Positions 17,004-23,922 of a DNA stretch of 43,622 bases are shown here, piece after piece (the stretch's first letter is position 1; each line of letters opens with the position of its first letter). Origin of the DNA: an uncultured Pirellulaceae bacterium (lineage in GTDB: Bacteria > Planctomycetota > Planctomycetia > Pirellulales > Pirellulaceae); contig CALFWR010000077.1 in assembly GCA_937928555.1 (NCBI GenBank), positions 1 to 43,622 of the forward strand. The letters are read 5' to 3'. Below the pieces are notes generated by a model. It was not told the DNA's origin, did no database searches, and saw only the letters and a program-made list of their open reading frames with translations. A program made the position numbers and the translations under genes.

Positions 17004-17359
17004 TCGGCAAGGTGTCGTTTGCCGCTGGGTCGCGGCGGCAGGAGGGATTGGTGGGCTCGGTGAAAGCTTATGGTGAGGCCGTACGATGGTTAGCAAGCCT
17101 GCGATTGGGCTGATATTTGGCTTGGTTTGGGCTCCTGTCGACTTTTAGTCGGTTGTGAAAGCGGAGGACCGGGCATAGCATACCAAGGTCCGATGCCCTT
17201 GGATTTTCGGTAGGTAATGCCCTTCCTGTCTTGGGGTGTGAGCTGGTTGCCGCTTCTTGGCGACGCCGTTAATTGTCGGCCGCCACAGAGTTAACGAAGC
17301 CCCAACCGAGCGGTTCTGACGATCGATCGAAATCTATTTCACCTGTAAAAGTTCAAACA
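17004..17359. other. Non-coding gap before sufC
   Basis: 356 bases without a credible gene. Two weak hairpins are visible: CGACT-TTT-AGTCG near 17138 and CCAAGG / CCTTGG at 17183-17202, the latter followed by ATTTT and possibly a weak terminator for the symporter gene. The promoter of the suf genes should be here, but no clear -35/-10 pair or Fe-S regulator (IscR/SufR) site could be recognised. The reading frame is open upstream of the sufC ATG for 87 bases, but that stretch does not look like SufC. Confidence 0.5.
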
Positions 17360-18172
17360 ATGAGCGACGTACTTAAAATTGTTGATCTCCACGTATCGAT
17401 CAACGACAAGCCAATTCTCCGTGGCGTCAATCTCGAGATGAAGCGGGGCGAAACGCACGCCCTGATGGGACCCAACGGGAGCGGCAAGAGCACCTTAGGT
17501 CTGGTGATCATGGGGCACCCGAACTACGAAGTAACTTCCGGGGAAATTTTGCTGAATGGGGAAAACGTCACCGAACTGGAGCCTAACGAGCGAGCCCGCG
17601 CCGGGTTGTTCATGGCGTTTCAGCGTCCGGTCGCGATTCCCGGAGTTCGCATGGCAGACTTCCTGCGTCACGCGACGACCAACGTTCGCAACCCCGATCG
17701 CAAAGAAGGCGAAGACCTGATCCCGATGCGTGAGTTCCGCAAAGAGATCAAGGAGAACATGCAGCAGCTTCAGATGGACAGCGAGTTTGCGCGACGTTAC
17801 GTCAACGATGGTTTCTCCGGTGGCGAGATGAAGCGAGCGGAGATTCTCCAACTGGCGATGCTGCAACCAAAGTTCGCGATCCTGGACGAAACAGATTCGG
17901 GTCTGGATGCGGACGCGGTTCGTCTTGCCAGTCAGTCGATCAACGAGATCGGTCACAACAAGATGGGCTTGCTGATCATCACACACCACGACAAGCTTCT
18001 TGAGCACAATCCGCCAAACTTCACGCACGTGATCCTTGGTGGCAAGATCGTGGAAACCGGCGGCAAGGAATTGGCCGTTGAACTTCACGAAAAAGGCTAC
18101 GAACGGATTCGGGAACAATACCCGGAAGCAGCGAAGGCGAACGATGACATTGAGGAGCCAGTAGAAGCCTAG
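17360..18172 (+). CDS. sufC: Fe-S cluster assembly ATPase SufC, 270 aa
   Basis: The ABC-type ATPase of the SufBCD scaffold, soluble, working with SufB and SufD to build and release Fe-S clusters. Motifs in order: Walker A GPNGSGKST near residue 38, Q-loop FMAFQRPVAIPGV, the ABC signature in SufC form, FSGGEMKRAEILQLAML, Walker B FAILDETDSGLDADA, and the H-loop LIITHHDKLL. GHPNYEVTSGEILLNGENV is highly typical of SufC. I start at the ATG at 17360 (MSDVLKIVDLHV), which matches the family N-terminus. First gene of the local suf cluster; the 443 bp to sufB are partly filled by a disrupted four-helix-bundle gene, unusual in an operon whose genes are normally tightly packed. sufS, sufE/sufU and sufT are not in the window. 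Confidence 0.96.
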   Translation: MSDVLKIVDLHVSINDKPILRGVNLEMKRGETHALMGPNGSGKSTLGLVIMGHPNYEVTSGEILLNGENVTELEPNERARAGLFMAFQRPVAIPGVRMADFLRHATTNVRNPDRKEGEDLIPMREFRKEIKENMQQLQMDSEFARRYVNDGFSGGEMKRAEILQLAMLQPKFAILDETDSGLDADAVRLASQSINEIGHNKMGLLIITHHDKLLEHNPPNFTHVILGGKIVETGGKELAVELHEKGYERIREQYPEAAKANDDIEEPVEA

Positions 18173-18191
18173 AAATTGGAGGTCGGAAACG

Positions 18192-18557
18192 ATGCAAGAC
18201 TTGCGAGTTCGGACCAAACGGTACGCTTTGAGGATTGTTCGGCTCTACACGGCGTTGCCGAAAAGCACCGAGGCACAAGTCCTTGGGAAACAGGTTTTAC
18301 GAAGTGGAACGAGCGTCGCGGCGAATTATCGAGAGGCGTCACGAGCTCGCTCGGATGCCGAGTTCATTTCGAAGCTTGGCATTGTTGAGCAGGAGTTGGA
18401 CGAAACGATTATGTGGCTTGAACTTTTAGTCGAAGCTGAAATTGTCAGATAAGAGAAAATGACGGAATTGATTGACGAAACGGACCAACTGCTCCGAATC
18501 ACGGTTACAACCATCAAGAACACTAAACGAAAAATCAGCAAATCAAAGAGAACATGA
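18192..18557 (+). pseudogene. Four-helix bundle (S23/Avd-like) protein interrupted by an in-frame stop
   Basis: The first 86 codons (MQDLRVRTKRYALRIVRLYT, then PKSTEAQVLGKQVLRSGTSVAANYREASRARSDAEFISKLGIVEQELDETIMWLELLVEAEIV) closely match the 23S rRNA-intervening-sequence (S23) four-helix bundle family. A TAA at 18450-18452 ends the frame after LVEAEIVR. The same frame then stays open for 34 more codons (EKMTELIDETDQLLRITVTT, continuing to KSKRT and TGA at 18555), which is exactly the missing fourth helix and brings the total to about 120 residues, the family's usual length. So a single-codon change seems to have truncated an otherwise intact gene, unless the 86-residue form is functional. 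Family members often form small rings and are related to the Avd protein of diversity-generating retroelements. It begins 19 bp after sufC. Confidence 0.8.
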
Positions 18558-18615
18558 TCGGATGCGTGCGAATTCGCATTCCGATCTCCGATCTCCCATT
18601 TGAATTGGAAACAAC

Positions 18616-20055
18616 ATGGCTACAGATATAACCCAAAGTGGCTCACCCGCTCCCGATGCCGAATCCGAAGAGCTTCGCGGCACGGATATCAATAAATATG
18701 ACTTCAAGACCAAGACAACTGCGGTCTTCAAGGCTCGCAAGGGGATCGATGAAGAGATCGTGAACCAGATCTCCGACATCAAGGAAGAGCCCGACTGGAT
18801 GCGCAAATTCCGTCTGGATTCGCTGAAGATCTTCAACGAGAAGCCGATGCCTGAATGGGGCGGCGACATCGACCTCGACTTCCAGGACATCTTTTACTAC
18901 CTCAAGCCCACCAACGAGCAAGGTAAATCCTGGGATGACGTTCCCGAAGAGATCAAAGATACCTTCGAGAAACTTGGCATTCCCGAAGCCGAACGCAAGT
19001 ACCTTGCCGGCGTGAAGGCCCAGTTTGAATCGGAAGTGGTCTACGGTTCGCTGCAGAAAGACCTGGCCGACAAAGGCGTGATCTTCACCGACACCGATAC
19101 TGCCGTTCGCGAGCATCCTGAACTGCTGCGTGAGTACTTCGGCAAAGTCATCCCACCAGAAGACAACAAGTTCGCGGCTCTTAACAGCGCCGTCTGGTCG
19201 GGCGGGTCGTTCATCTACATTCCCCAAGGCGTGAAGATCGAATTCCCGTTGCAGGCTTACTTCCGCATCAACGAAGAGAACATGGGTCAGTTCGAGCGGA
19301 CGTTGATCATCGTCGACGAAGGGGCGCAGGTTCACTACGTCGAAGGCTGCACCGCTCCGATGTACACCAGCGAATCGCTGCACAGTGCGGTCGTGGAAGT
19401 GATGGTCAAAAAGAATGCCCGTTGCCGTTACACTACGATTCAAAACTGGGCCAACAACATCTACAACCTCGTCACCAAACGAGCGATGGCCTATCAGGAT
19501 GCCGTGATGGAATGGGTCGATGGAAACCTCGGCTCCAAGCTCACGATGAAGTACCCGGCGGTTCACATGATGGAACCCGGTGCTCGCGGCGAGATCCTTT
19601 CGATCGCGTTCTCCAGCGCCGGACAGCACCAGGACGCGGGAGCGAAACTGGTTCACTCGGCACCGAACACAACCGGAACCATCGTCTCCAAATCGATCTC
19701 CAAGAACGGCGGCCGAGCCGGCTACCGGGGCTTGGCTCGGATCGACAAAGGTGCGACCGGAAGCAAGTGCAGCGTGGTTTGTGACGCGTTGATTCTGGAT
19801 GCCGAAAGCCGCAGCGACACGTATCCTTACATTGAAATCATGGAGCAGGATGTTTCGGTCGGTCACGAGGCGAGCGTTTCGCGGATCGGCGAAGAGCAAC
19901 TGTTTTACCTGATGAGCCGTGGGCTTTCGGAAACAGAAGCCAGCACCATGATCGTCAACGGGTTTATCGAGCCGTTGGTGAAAGAGCTTCCGATGGAATA
20001 CGCGGTCGAAATGAATCGACTGATTCAACTGCAAATGGAAGGCTCGGTCGGCTAA
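18616..20055 (+). CDS. sufB: Fe-S cluster assembly scaffold SufB, 479 aa
   Basis: The scaffold subunit of SufBCD on which nascent Fe-S clusters form; it pairs with SufD. Family landmarks: [28 protein letters not shown] at the N-terminus, [77 protein letters not shown], and the C-terminal core [26 protein letters not shown] with the conserved cysteine, followed by [27 protein letters not shown]. The length of about 480 residues is normal for bacterial SufB. Start ATG at 18616, with only a weak GGAA upstream. It follows the disrupted four-helix-bundle gene and is separated from sufD by a 99-bp gap holding an inverted-repeat pair. Confidence 0.97.
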   Translation: MATDITQSGSPAPDAESEELRGTDINKYDFKTKTTAVFKARKGIDEEIVNQISDIKEEPDWMRKFRLDSLKIFNEKPMPEWGGDIDLDFQDIFYYLKPTNEQGKSWDDVPEEIKDTFEKLGIPEAERKYLAGVKAQFESEVVYGSLQKDLADKGVIFTDTDTAVREHPELLREYFGKVIPPEDNKFAALNSAVWSGGSFIYIPQGVKIEFPLQAYFRINEENMGQFERTLIIVDEGAQVHYVEGCTAPMYTSESLHSAVVEVMVKKNARCRYTTIQNWANNIYNLVTKRAMAYQDAVMEWVDGNLGSKLTMKYPAVHMMEPGARGEILSIAFSSAGQHQDAGAKLVHSAPNTTGTIVSKSISKNGGRAGYRGLARIDKGATGSKCSVVCDALILDAESRSDTYPYIEIMEQDVSVGHEASVSRIGEEQLFYLMSRGLSETEASTMIVNGFIEPLVKELPMEYAVEMNRLIQLQMEGSVG

Positions 20056-20068
20056 AGTCAGTTTGTTG

Positions 20069-20136
20069 GTGGTTGTGGCTTCCGGCGGCAACCATCTTCC
20101 ACAAAACAAACGATTGCGGCTCGAAGCCACAACCAC
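20069..20136. repeat. REP-like inverted pair between sufB and sufD
   Basis: GTGGTTGTGGCTTC (20069-20082) is matched perfectly by GAAGCCACAACCAC (20123-20136). The similarity continues inward in diverged form: CGGCGGCAACC on the left against GAGCCGCAATC, read on the other strand, on the right. So these are two copies of one unit facing each other, 40 bases apart, rather than a simple hairpin. There is no T-tract, so it is not a standard terminator. Confidence 0.7.
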
Positions 20137-20154
20137 GCATATCCCCCAAACACT

Positions 20155-21468
20155 ATGACAACGATTACTGAAAACAAGATGGTCGCGTTTAACGAAGAAG
20201 GCTTTCGTCAGCTGTTGGGGTCATTCAATGAACCTGCTTGGCTCACTGAACTTCGCGAATCTTCCTGGGCAACCTTCAACGACCTCCCGTGGCCCAACAA
20301 CCGCGATGAAGAATGGATGCGAACCGACATCCGCATGTTCAAGCTGGAAAAGTTCTGCCTCAAAGCGGGCTCGACCAGCGAAGGACTTCCGCAACTCGTT
20401 CTCGGCGAAGGCGTCGATCTGGCCGGTAGTGTCAGTTCAATCGACGGCTATCCCGTTGCAGCCACCGAATTGGCTCAGGAGTACAAAGACAAGGGCGTCG
20501 TTTTCGGCACGATCGCAGATTGCATCGAAGAGCATGGCGACTTGATCAGGAAGTATCTGTTTCAGTCTGTCGATCCGAACTTCGATCGTTTTTCTGCCTT
20601 GCACGCAGCGATGTTTTCCGGTGGCGTTTTTCTTTACGTGCCGCGAAACGTCGTTCTGGACAAACCGGTTCACGTCAGTTCGCAGGTCACCGACGGTGGC
20701 AGCGACCTGCGTCACACGTTGATTGTTCTGGAAGAAGGGGCCGAAGCCACCGTGCTGGCCGAATCCAACAGCGCTGCCGACACCGTCGCAATGCACTGTG
20801 GTGCGATCGAACTGTTCGTCGCCGACCGGGCGAATCTGCGTTACGTGAACCTGCAGGACTGGGGCCAGAAAGTCTGGCACTTCGCTCATCAGAAAGCCGT
20901 CGTTGGTCGTGATGCGAATCTGCAGTGGACCGTGGGAGCACTCGGTTCACGTCTGGCCAAAGTGAACCAGCACGTTGCCTTGCGTGGTGATCGAGCCAAC
21001 GTGCAGGTCAACGGAGCCATCTTCACGGAGAACAAACAGCACCTGAGTTATCACACGCTGCAGCATCACGAGAAACCAGCCTGCACCAGCGACTTCCTCT
21101 ACAAGTCCGCCCTCCAAGATAGTTCTCGCACCGTGTGGCGTGGGATGATCAAAGTCGACGTTGATGCCCAGCAGACCGATGGCTATCAGCGTAATGACAA
21201 TCTGTTGTTGTCTGAAAAAGCCCGCGCTGATTCAATTCCCGGCTTGGAAATCGAAGCCGACGATGTTGCCTGTACCCACGGTTCAACGTCTGGTCGAGTC
21301 GATGAAGAGTTGATCTTCTACGCTCAGTGCCGAGGCTACACGCGGAAGGAAGCGATTCGCGCGGTTGTGACTGGTTTCTTTCAGCAAGTCTTTGACCGCA
21401 TCACGATCGAAAGCGTTCGCGAAGCGTTGGCCCTCGCGATCGCACGCCGCGTTCGCGATTACGATTGA
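20155..21468 (+). CDS. sufD: Fe-S cluster assembly protein SufD, 437 aa
   Basis: The partner of SufB in the SufBCD scaffold. The N-terminal helical part (LGSFNEPAWLTELRESSWATFNDLPWPNNRDEEWMRTDI) is typical of SufD. The beta-helix core has FSALHAAMFSGGVFLYVPRNVVLDKPVHV and VLEEGAEATVLAESNS. The C-terminal SufB/D core has GMIKVDVDAQQTDGYQRNDNLLLSEKARADSIPGLEIEADDVACTHGSTSGRVDEELIFYAQCRGYTRKEAIRAVV, where the histidine in CTHG is the conserved one needed for iron handling in E. coli SufD. Start ATG at 20155. Last recognisable suf gene here; the glycosyltransferase gene follows after 11 bp, so it could be co-transcribed despite an unrelated function. Confidence 0.95.
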   Translation: MTTITENKMVAFNEEGFRQLLGSFNEPAWLTELRESSWATFNDLPWPNNRDEEWMRTDIRMFKLEKFCLKAGSTSEGLPQLVLGEGVDLAGSVSSIDGYPVAATELAQEYKDKGVVFGTIADCIEEHGDLIRKYLFQSVDPNFDRFSALHAAMFSGGVFLYVPRNVVLDKPVHVSSQVTDGGSDLRHTLIVLEEGAEATVLAESNSAADTVAMHCGAIELFVADRANLRYVNLQDWGQKVWHFAHQKAVVGRDANLQWTVGALGSRLAKVNQHVALRGDRANVQVNGAIFTENKQHLSYHTLQHHEKPACTSDFLYKSALQDSSRTVWRGMIKVDVDAQQTDGYQRNDNLLLSEKARADSIPGLEIEADDVACTHGSTSGRVDEELIFYAQCRGYTRKEAIRAVVTGFFQQVFDRITIESVREALALAIARRVRDYD

Positions 21469-21479
21469 TCCTTCACTCG

Positions 21480-22577
21480 ATGAAGGTACTGTTCTTTACC
21501 GAGTACGGCAGTCTCAATGGGGGCGAGTTTTCGTTCCTGACTGCCCTGCCCTTTTTGCAGCAGGCGGGCTATGAGTTTGTCGCTGCGATTCCCGAGGGCT
21601 CGGGCCTCGCACGGCTGATGCAAAAGAAAGGCGTTGCGGTTGCGCCGTTTTCAGTCTTCGATGGGGATCATCGCAAGTCGCTTTCCCGGATTCGCGAGCA
21701 GTTGGCTGAGTTGTTGGATGTTCAACAGCCCGTGCTCGTGCACGCCAATAGTCTTTCAGCAACGCGGATTGTCGGGCCCGTTGTGGCAGCGTCGCAAGCC
21801 AGGGGGATCGGCTACATTCGCGATATCTTTGGAATGGGCAAGCAGGCGATCGCGGATGTCAATCAGATGGATCGCGTGGTCTGTGTCTCGCAAGCTGCGA
21901 TGGATTTTCATGTCGGCAAAGGGATCGATCGAGCGAGGCTGTGCGTGATTCGTAACGGCGTGGACCTGAGGCGATTCGCGCCGATTGACCGAAGTGGTCA
22001 CGCACCGGTTTGCCTTTGCATCGGTCAGATCGGGATGCGAAAAGGCCTGGAGTTGACTCTGGAACTTTTCCGGCAACTGTCGGAGTCGATTCCTGCGGCA
22101 ACCTTGCTGATCGCGGGGCAGCGGCACTCGCAAAAGGACGAAGCGATTGAATACGAGGCAGCGCTGCGCCGGTTTGCTGACGAAAATTTCCCGAGCGGCA
22201 AAGTTCAGTGGCTTGGCAGGCGAAGCGATGTTCCGGAATTGATGCGGCGGGCGAAACTGCTAATCCACAGTGCAAAGCAGGAACCGCTTGGACGCGTGCT
22301 GTTGGAGGCCGCCGCCTCGGGCCTACCAATGGTCACCACCAACGTGGGAGGCACGCCCGAAATACTCAATGGTCTGAGCGAGTTGATGCTGGAGCCCGAA
22401 CAGATTGCCGATCGCGGCGCCGAGGTCGCGATTCGACTGTTGCAGCAGGTTGACTTTTATCAGGAAGTTTCGGGAACACTGCGTCAGATTGCCGAAGCGA
22501 ATTTCACCGCTCAGCGAGCGGGACAGCAGCTTTTGGACTGTTACATTGATGTGACTGAAAATACGAAAGCCAGTTGA
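21480..22577 (+). CDS. Glycosyltransferase family 4-like protein, 365 aa
   Basis: A cytoplasmic GT-B glycosyltransferase. The N-terminus KVLFFTEYGSLNGGEFSFLTALPFLQQAGYEFVAAIP is the acceptor-domain strand-loop-helix with the glycine-rich loop. The hinge region shows VVCVSQAAMDFHVGKGIDRARLCVIRNGVDLRRFAP. The donor domain shows LCIGQIGMRKGLELTLELF, VQWLGRRSDVPELMRRAKLLIHSAKQEPLGRVLLEAAASGLPMVTTNVGGTPEIL, with the E-x7-E motif in EPLGRVLLE. Start at the ATG at 21480; an upstream TTG would add five residues and overlap sufD. The donor sugar and acceptor are unknown. It stands between sufD and a lipoate ligase-like gene, with no polysaccharide cluster around it. Confidence 0.88.
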   Translation: MKVLFFTEYGSLNGGEFSFLTALPFLQQAGYEFVAAIPEGSGLARLMQKKGVAVAPFSVFDGDHRKSLSRIREQLAELLDVQQPVLVHANSLSATRIVGPVVAASQARGIGYIRDIFGMGKQAIADVNQMDRVVCVSQAAMDFHVGKGIDRARLCVIRNGVDLRRFAPIDRSGHAPVCLCIGQIGMRKGLELTLELFRQLSESIPAATLLIAGQRHSQKDEAIEYEAALRRFADENFPSGKVQWLGRRSDVPELMRRAKLLIHSAKQEPLGRVLLEAAASGLPMVTTNVGGTPEILNGLSELMLEPEQIADRGAEVAIRLLQQVDFYQEVSGTLRQIAEANFTAQRAGQQLLDCYIDVTENTKAS

Positions 22578-22605
22578 ACGATCTGGCGATTGATTTTGAA
22601 TTGGG

Positions 22606-23349
22606 ATGGGACAGGTAGAGGAAAACGGTTTGCTACGACTTGATCTTACGCTTGATCCTGCGATGAATGTGGCGCTCGACGATGCGCTGATCGAAGCCGC
22701 AGAAAACGCGGTGGATCATCCGGAAGTCCTTCGCTTCTGGGAGCTGGGGACGCCGATGGTTGTGATCGGGCGGAGTTCACCGCTGGGTAGCGAAGTCAAT
22801 CACGCGTATTGCGAGCGGCATTCGATTCCGGTTTTCCGCAGAATCAGCGGTGGGCAGTCGATCGTCACCGGGCCGGGATGCCTGATGTTTGCCTTGCTGC
22901 TGGACATGCGTTTGCGTCCGGAATTGGAGATGCTGGATTTGGCTCATCAGAGCGTGATGCAGAACATGCAGCGGGCGTTGGCGAAGGTGGGTGTTGAAAC
23001 CAAAATGGAAGGCACCTGCGATTTGACGATTGATGGCCGCAAGTTTTCCGGCAACGCGGTCCGCAAACGAAGGCACTGGATGCTGTACCACGGCACGGTG
23101 TTGTGTGACTTTGACCTGAGCCTGATTTCCAATTGCCTTGGCGAGCCCGCACGCCGGCCGGAGTATCGGGGGCAGCGATCGCATGATCAGTTTGTGACTT
23201 GTGTTGCCGTTTCGACGCAAGCAGTTGCTGATGCGATAGCAGAACGGTGGGACGCAAAAGATCCGTTTGACGATCCACCGCTTGACCTTGCCAGGCAGAT
23301 GGTTAGTGAAAAGTACGCCACGCGCCAGTGGTTGGAAAAAGTAAAGTAG
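22606..23349 (+). CDS. Lipoate-protein ligase A / octanoyltransferase-like protein, 247 aa
   Basis: A member of the biotin/lipoate ligase (LplA/LipB/BPL) fold. The fold's core motifs are present: NVALDDALIEAA at the N-terminus, TPMVVIGRSSPLGSEVNHAYCERHSIPVFRRISGGQSIVTGPGCLMFALLLD, and GTCDLTIDGRKFSGNAVRKRRHWMLYHGTVLCDFD, where the lysine in GRKFSGNA is the conserved active-site lysine. The usual R-R-x-S-G-G-G-A-V appears as RRISGGQSIV. The length and lack of an accessory domain would fit an LplA catalytic domain or a LipM-type octanoyltransferase; I cannot separate these from sequence alone. Its last codon and TAG stop are already part of the left arm of a dispersed inverted repeat that starts at 23343. 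Confidence 0.85.
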   Translation: MGQVEENGLLRLDLTLDPAMNVALDDALIEAAENAVDHPEVLRFWELGTPMVVIGRSSPLGSEVNHAYCERHSIPVFRRISGGQSIVTGPGCLMFALLLDMRLRPELEMLDLAHQSVMQNMQRALAKVGVETKMEGTCDLTIDGRKFSGNAVRKRRHWMLYHGTVLCDFDLSLISNCLGEPARRPEYRGQRSHDQFVTCVAVSTQAVADAIAERWDAKDPFDDPPLDLARQMVSEKYATRQWLEKVK

Positions 23350-23698
23350 TAGGCACACTCCGTGTGCCGTGGCGCGCAGAAGGGGTCGTGGGGTAACGTA
23401 GCTTGACTTCAACCCGGATTATTCACGACGACGGGCGTTGATTCTACGTCTGGCCAACAGGAGCAAGGGAAAAACTGAATTTCAACAAGAAATGTGAATC
23501 ATTCGGTAGGTGAAAGCCACAGCGATCGTTTCATTGCATCAGATTAACCGATCACTGTCGGAACTGATTCTGACGCCCACGCCTCGTGAATAATCCGGGT
23601 TCAAAGCCCGCCTCAACGCTACACGGGTCGGATTCGGATAGCATGCGGGCGGCACGCTCACCGCGCATCGACGGCACACGGAGTGTGCCTACTACTTT
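23343..23698. repeat. Perfect 28-bp inverted repeat enclosing a 191-bp MITE-like element
   Basis: The arms at 23343-23370 and 23671-23698 are perfect reverse complements over 28 bases. Each contains the near-palindrome GGCACACTCCGTGTGCC (7-bp stem, 3-base loop) next to AAAGTAGTA. Inside lies a 191-bp element at 23411-23601, with extra unique sequence on both sides. The same nested arrangement occurs at 28852-29115. The left arm overlaps the stop codon of the upstream gene. Confidence 0.9.
23411..23601 (+). repeat. 191-bp MITE-like element (copy A)
   Basis: The terminal inverted repeats are AACCCGGATTATTCACGA, identical over 18 bases at both ends, extended by diverged CGACGGGCGT and GGCGTGGGCGT. 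The interior is non-coding and includes GATCGTTTCAT and GGAACTGATTCTGACGCC. It aligns without gaps to the copy at 43243-43433, which has the same 191-bp length, with about 15 mismatches by eye. No clear target-site duplication is visible. Confidence 0.88.
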
Positions 23699-23922
23699 CC
23701 AGCTGTCCAGTGAGTTTGACGGTCGTGCTATCTGGGTAAGGGTTGTGACGAATTTTCGGCCCAGGCATTTGATGCCTCTGGTATTTTCGGCAACACTGTT
23801 GGGATAACGCGGGATTTGATGGACTTGATCGTGGAGTGGCCTTCTCTGGTTGCGTAAACTTGAGATGGGCTTCGAATCCCAAGCATGGTGTCGAGCCGTA
23901 CTTTTATTCTTCAGACGAACGA
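23699..23922. other. Upstream region of the YTV protein gene
   Basis: About 220 bases between the repeat cluster and the next start codon. The reading frame of the downstream gene is open from 23836, but the added 29 residues would precede a normal signal peptide, so I treat them as leader sequence. No promoter could be pinned down. Confidence 0.4.

Noticed and set aside
18235..18429. Alternative frame inside the four-helix-bundle gene as a separate small protein
   Set aside because: The frame starting at 18192 matches a known family; the other frame has no support.
18643..20136. A 497-codon open frame opposite sufB on the minus strand
   Set aside because: It lies fully antisense to a well-conserved gene, has no family features, and is explained by codon bias leaving the opposite strand open.
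21465..23349. Glycosyltransferase plus lipoate ligase-like genes as part of a suf-linked pathway
   Set aside because: They follow sufD closely, but nothing in their sequences ties them to Fe-S assembly beyond lipoyl synthesis needing Fe-S clusters in general; proximity alone is weak.
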